Below are positions 23,693 to 25,634 of a DNA stretch of 25,634 nucleotides, piece after piece; within the stretch, counting starts at the first letter, position 1, and each line of letters starts with the position of its first letter. The position numbers and the translations under genes were made by a program. Origin of the DNA: an uncultured Oscillospiraceae bacterium (GTDB taxonomy: Bacteria > Bacillota > Clostridia > Oscillospirales > Ruminococcaceae); the NCBI GenBank assembly GCA_934446565.1, contig CAKSEO010000035.1, positions 1 through 25,634 on the forward strand, given 5' to 3'. The notes beneath the pieces were generated by a model. That model saw nothing but the letters and a program-made list of their open reading frames with translations, had not been told where the DNA came from and did no database searches.

Positions 23693-24685
23693 ATGGACGC
23701 AGACGGCAATCGAAGTAACATGCAGAACGAGGACGAAAAGCAGGGCGGGCATAAAGCGGCGAGGTTCTTCCTCGGCTGGCTCGTTGCGCTGAACAAGGGT
23801 ATCACGAAGCTGCTGAAAAAGGCGCTCGGGTCGGATTACATCGCGGTCACGGAGGACGAGGTGCTCGACATGGTGAACGCGCTGGCGCAGACACCTGACG
23901 ATGACGGCGACGGCGAAAACGTCATCGAGGAAAGCTCCGCGCAGATGATAAACAACATCTTCGAATTCAAGGACCTGACCGCCGGGGACGTAATGACCCA
24001 CCGCACGAATATAGTCGGCGTTGATATGTCAGTGAGCCTGGACGACATCATTTATCTGGCTCTGGATATGGGATTCTCGAGAATTCCGGTCTATGAGGGC
24101 AGCATTGATAAGATAGTCGGAATAATCATCGTGAAAGACCTGCTGTGCCTTGTCGGAAAGGATAAGGCGGACCTTGTGGGATTTGACGTACACGATTTTG
24201 TCCGCAGCGTGAATTTCGTGCCAGAATCATGTCCCTGCTCTGATGTGTTCAAGTCGCTGACAAGCCTTAAATCTGGCATGGCTGTTGTTGCCGACGAGTA
24301 CGGCGGTACTGCTGGTATCGTTACGTTGGAGGATATCATTGAGGCGGTCATGGGTAATATCCAGGACGAATACGACGATGAGCACTCCGAGATAGTCAAG
24401 GTCGGCGAGGATGAGTACGATGTTGACGGCGAGGCTGACCCGGACGAGGTTTTCCAGTTGTTCGGCGTGGAGCTACCTGAGGAGCACGACTACGAAACGA
24501 TAGCCGGATTCATTACGGATAAGCTGGGGTATATTCCCGAGGGGGACGAACTTACTCCGCCGAGCGTGGAGTACGAGGGCGTGAAGCTGGTGGTAATGCA
24601 GGTCGAGGACAGGTGCATTATAAAGGTGCGCGCCATGAAAGCTCCGCAGACCGCTGAAGCCGTTCACGAAGAGGACAAGGACTGA
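23693..24685 (+). CDS. CorC/HlyC-type CBS-domain protein
   Basis: 330 residues. A CBS pair at about 95-215 (DVMTHRTNIVGVDMSVSLDD to MAVVADEYGGTAGIVTLEDI) is followed by a CorC_HlyC domain at about 235-315. The DUF21 membrane domain found in the larger family members is absent; instead there is an N-terminal extension with a short amphipathic stretch (FFLGWLVALNKGITKLLKKAL, about 26-46) and an acidic linker. Family members bind adenine nucleotides and are associated with Mg/Co efflux, but the role of the short form is unclear. GGAGG lies 6-8 nt before the ATG, and the stop overlaps the nth start (TGATG). Confidence 0.88.
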   Translation: MDADGNRSNMQNEDEKQGGHKAARFFLGWLVALNKGITKLLKKALGSDYIAVTEDEVLDMVNALAQTPDDDGDGENVIEESSAQMINNIFEFKDLTAGDVMTHRTNIVGVDMSVSLDDIIYLALDMGFSRIPVYEGSIDKIVGIIIVKDLLCLVGKDKADLVGFDVHDFVRSVNFVPESCPCSDVFKSLTSLKSGMAVVADEYGGTAGIVTLEDIIEAVMGNIQDEYDDEHSEIVKVGEDEYDVDGEADPDEVFQLFGVELPEEHDYETIAGFITDKLGYIPEGDELTPPSVEYEGVKLVVMQVEDRCIIKVRAMKAPQTAEAVHEEDKD

Positions 24686-25362
24686 TGGCACGAGTATCAC
24701 AGGCGAAGAAAAAACGCGCTGCAGAGGTCATAGAGCTGCTGCGCGGTGAGTATCCGGACGTCAGGTGCGCTCTGGTTTACGAAAAGCCGCATGAGCTGCT
24801 TATAGCGACGCGGCTGTCCGCACAGTGCACCGACAAGCGGGTCAATATGGTGACGCCCGCGATGTTCGAGCGGTTCCCGAGCATTGATGCGTTTGCAGCG
24901 GCGGACGTTCACGAGGTGGAGGAGTATATCCGTACCTGCGGGCTGTACAAGACCAAGGCGCAGGATATCGTTAACATGTGCGTGATGCTCCGCGATGTTT
25001 ACGGCGGGAAAGTCCCGGACAGCATCGAGGAGTTGACCAGGCTCCCGGGAGTAGGGCGAAAGACTGCGAACCTCATTGTTGGCGACCTTTACGGGAAGCC
25101 TGCAATGGTGTGCGACACGCATGTTATACGGCTGTCGAACCGGCTGGGGCTGACGGATTCCACCGACGCGGGGATTGTCGAAAAGCAGCTGCGTGAGCTT
25201 ATTCCCCCGGAGGAGGGACTGATGTTCTGCCATCGTCTGGTGCACCACGGACGAGATGTCTGCGATGCGAGAGCGCCGAAGTGCGAGGCGTGTGTTTTGA
25301 GGAACGTCTGTCCAAGTAAGGATAAGCCAGTAAGGTCGTTTCGGGCTGGAACAAAAAAATAA
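24685..25362 (+). CDS. nth: Endonuclease III (DNA glycosylase/AP lyase)
   Basis: Removes oxidised pyrimidines from DNA and nicks the resulting abasic site. 225 residues, close to the usual 210-225. Helix-hairpin-helix LPGVGRKTANLIV at 120-132 with catalytic Lys126, catalytic Asp144 in CDTHVIRLSNR, and a [4Fe-4S] cluster motif C-x6-C-x2-C-x5-C (Cys193, Cys200, Cys203, Cys209). The substrate loop LSAQCTDKRVN at 44-54 is also typical. It shares one base with the stop of the CBS-protein gene, so it is translationally coupled and probably the last gene of the run from the DUF5610-like gene. Confidence 0.96.
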   Translation: MARVSQAKKKRAAEVIELLRGEYPDVRCALVYEKPHELLIATRLSAQCTDKRVNMVTPAMFERFPSIDAFAAADVHEVEEYIRTCGLYKTKAQDIVNMCVMLRDVYGGKVPDSIEELTRLPGVGRKTANLIVGDLYGKPAMVCDTHVIRLSNRLGLTDSTDAGIVEKQLRELIPPEEGLMFCHRLVHHGRDVCDARAPKCEACVLRNVCPSKDKPVRSFRAGTKK

Positions 25363-25367
25363 AGCGA

Positions 25368-25398
25368 GAGCGGAACTGAATTTATATCAGTTCCGCTC
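25368..25398 (+). terminator. Hairpin at the end of nth
   Basis: A 12-bp perfect stem (25368-25379 with 25387-25398, 7-nt loop) begins 5 nt after the nth stop. The tail AGTTTGTCAAAAAACTATA has no T-run. Spacing and tail match the hairpin after the amidase gene at 7148. Confidence 0.7.
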
Positions 25399-25463
25399 AG
25401 TTTGTCAAAAAACTATAATTTATGCGGGTAGTGATAAATTAGCAGGCGCCCCCAATCGGGAGT

Positions 25464-25583
25464 CAAGGGGGGCGCGCCCCCCTTGCGAGTCGAGGGCAGC
25501 GCCCTCGTCGCCGTAGGCGAAACCTCCGCGCGTAAGCGCGGTTACTCCGCACGAAGTGCGGCTACTCTGCGCGCTGGCGCGCA
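25464..25583. repeat. Array of six consecutive short hairpins
   Basis: Perfect palindromes follow one another with spacers of 0-6 nt: 25464-25485 (22 bp, no loop), 25491-25507 (loop AGC), 25508-25520 (loop GTA), 25526-25541 (loop GTAA), 25547-25561 (loop GAA) and 25568-25583 (loop TG). Arms differ between units, so this is not a simple sequence repeat. No gene is seen between 25363 and the window end. Confidence 0.7.
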
Positions 25584-25611
25584 GCTAAACGATTCAAAAG
25601 CGCTAAAGGGG

Positions 25612-25634
25612 TGTGGGGGAAAACAAGAGTTTTC
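25612..25634. other. Start of a hairpin cut by the window end
   Basis: GTGTGGGGG is followed by GAAAAC-AAGA-GTTTTC (25619-25634), which pairs perfectly up to the last base. The palindrome probably continues into C-rich sequence outside the window; a terminator for a convergent minus-strand gene is possible. Confidence 0.4.

Noticed and set aside
25464..25583. CRISPR array
   Set aside because: The units are palindromes of different sequence with spacers of 0-6 nt, not identical repeats with 30-40 nt spacers, and no cas gene is present.

Overview
The window looks like chromosomal DNA of a Clostridia-class Bacillota, most likely Oscillospiraceae/Ruminococcaceae. This rests on gene content (SecD-SecF fusion, FtsEX next to an S41 peptidase, a CdaR/PucR-type regulator, class II LysS with GreA, MetG with a C-terminal tRNA-binding domain followed by TatD), moderate GC, strong GGAGG-type ribosome binding sites and consensus sigma-A promoters. 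The genus is inferred, not shown. Most of the window is housekeeping sequence.

Layout. 1-380: stacked hairpins and terminators, no convincing gene. 381-2432 (-): chemoreceptor. 2690-5906 (+): ychF, a NERD-domain membrane protein and an SGNH-hydrolase lipoprotein, closed by a strong terminator. 6034-7142 (+): an isolated phage-type lysis cassette (small TM/coiled-coil protein, holin, amidase) with no other phage genes. 7143-7503: a hairpin-rich repeat element and the secDF terminator. 7504-9897 (-): secDF. 10025-10606 (-): unknown membrane protein. 10709-11152 (+): small helical protein. 11261-13013 (-): three membrane-protein genes, two of them tandem paralogues. 13127-15178 (-): greA-lysS. 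15237-18041 (-): ftsE-ftsX-ctpA. 18227-19312 (-): cdaR-like regulator with a long structured leader. 19736-21679 (+): metG. 21680-21809: palindromic repeat element. 21826-25362 (+): a tightly packed run of a DUF5610-like gene, tatD, a GNAT acetyltransferase, a CorC-like CBS protein and nth. 25363-25634: terminator hairpin and a tandem array of hairpins.

How the genes relate. ftsE, ftsX and ctpA form a cell-wall-remodelling and division cluster. greA and lysS form a transcription/translation pair. The metG-to-nth strand combines translation, nucleic-acid quality control and DNA repair.

The least ordinary parts are non-coding. The hairpin at the 3' end of the amidase gene and the one after nth each begin exactly 5 nt after the stop codon, share a conserved TTGTCRAAAAA tail and are followed by runs of short-loop palindromes. 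The cdaR-like gene has a predicted leader of about 230 nt that opens with a long stem. The isolated holin/amidase cassette is the best protein-level candidate for a repurposed system. I see no CRISPR array, tRNA, rRNA, insertion sequence or complete prophage.
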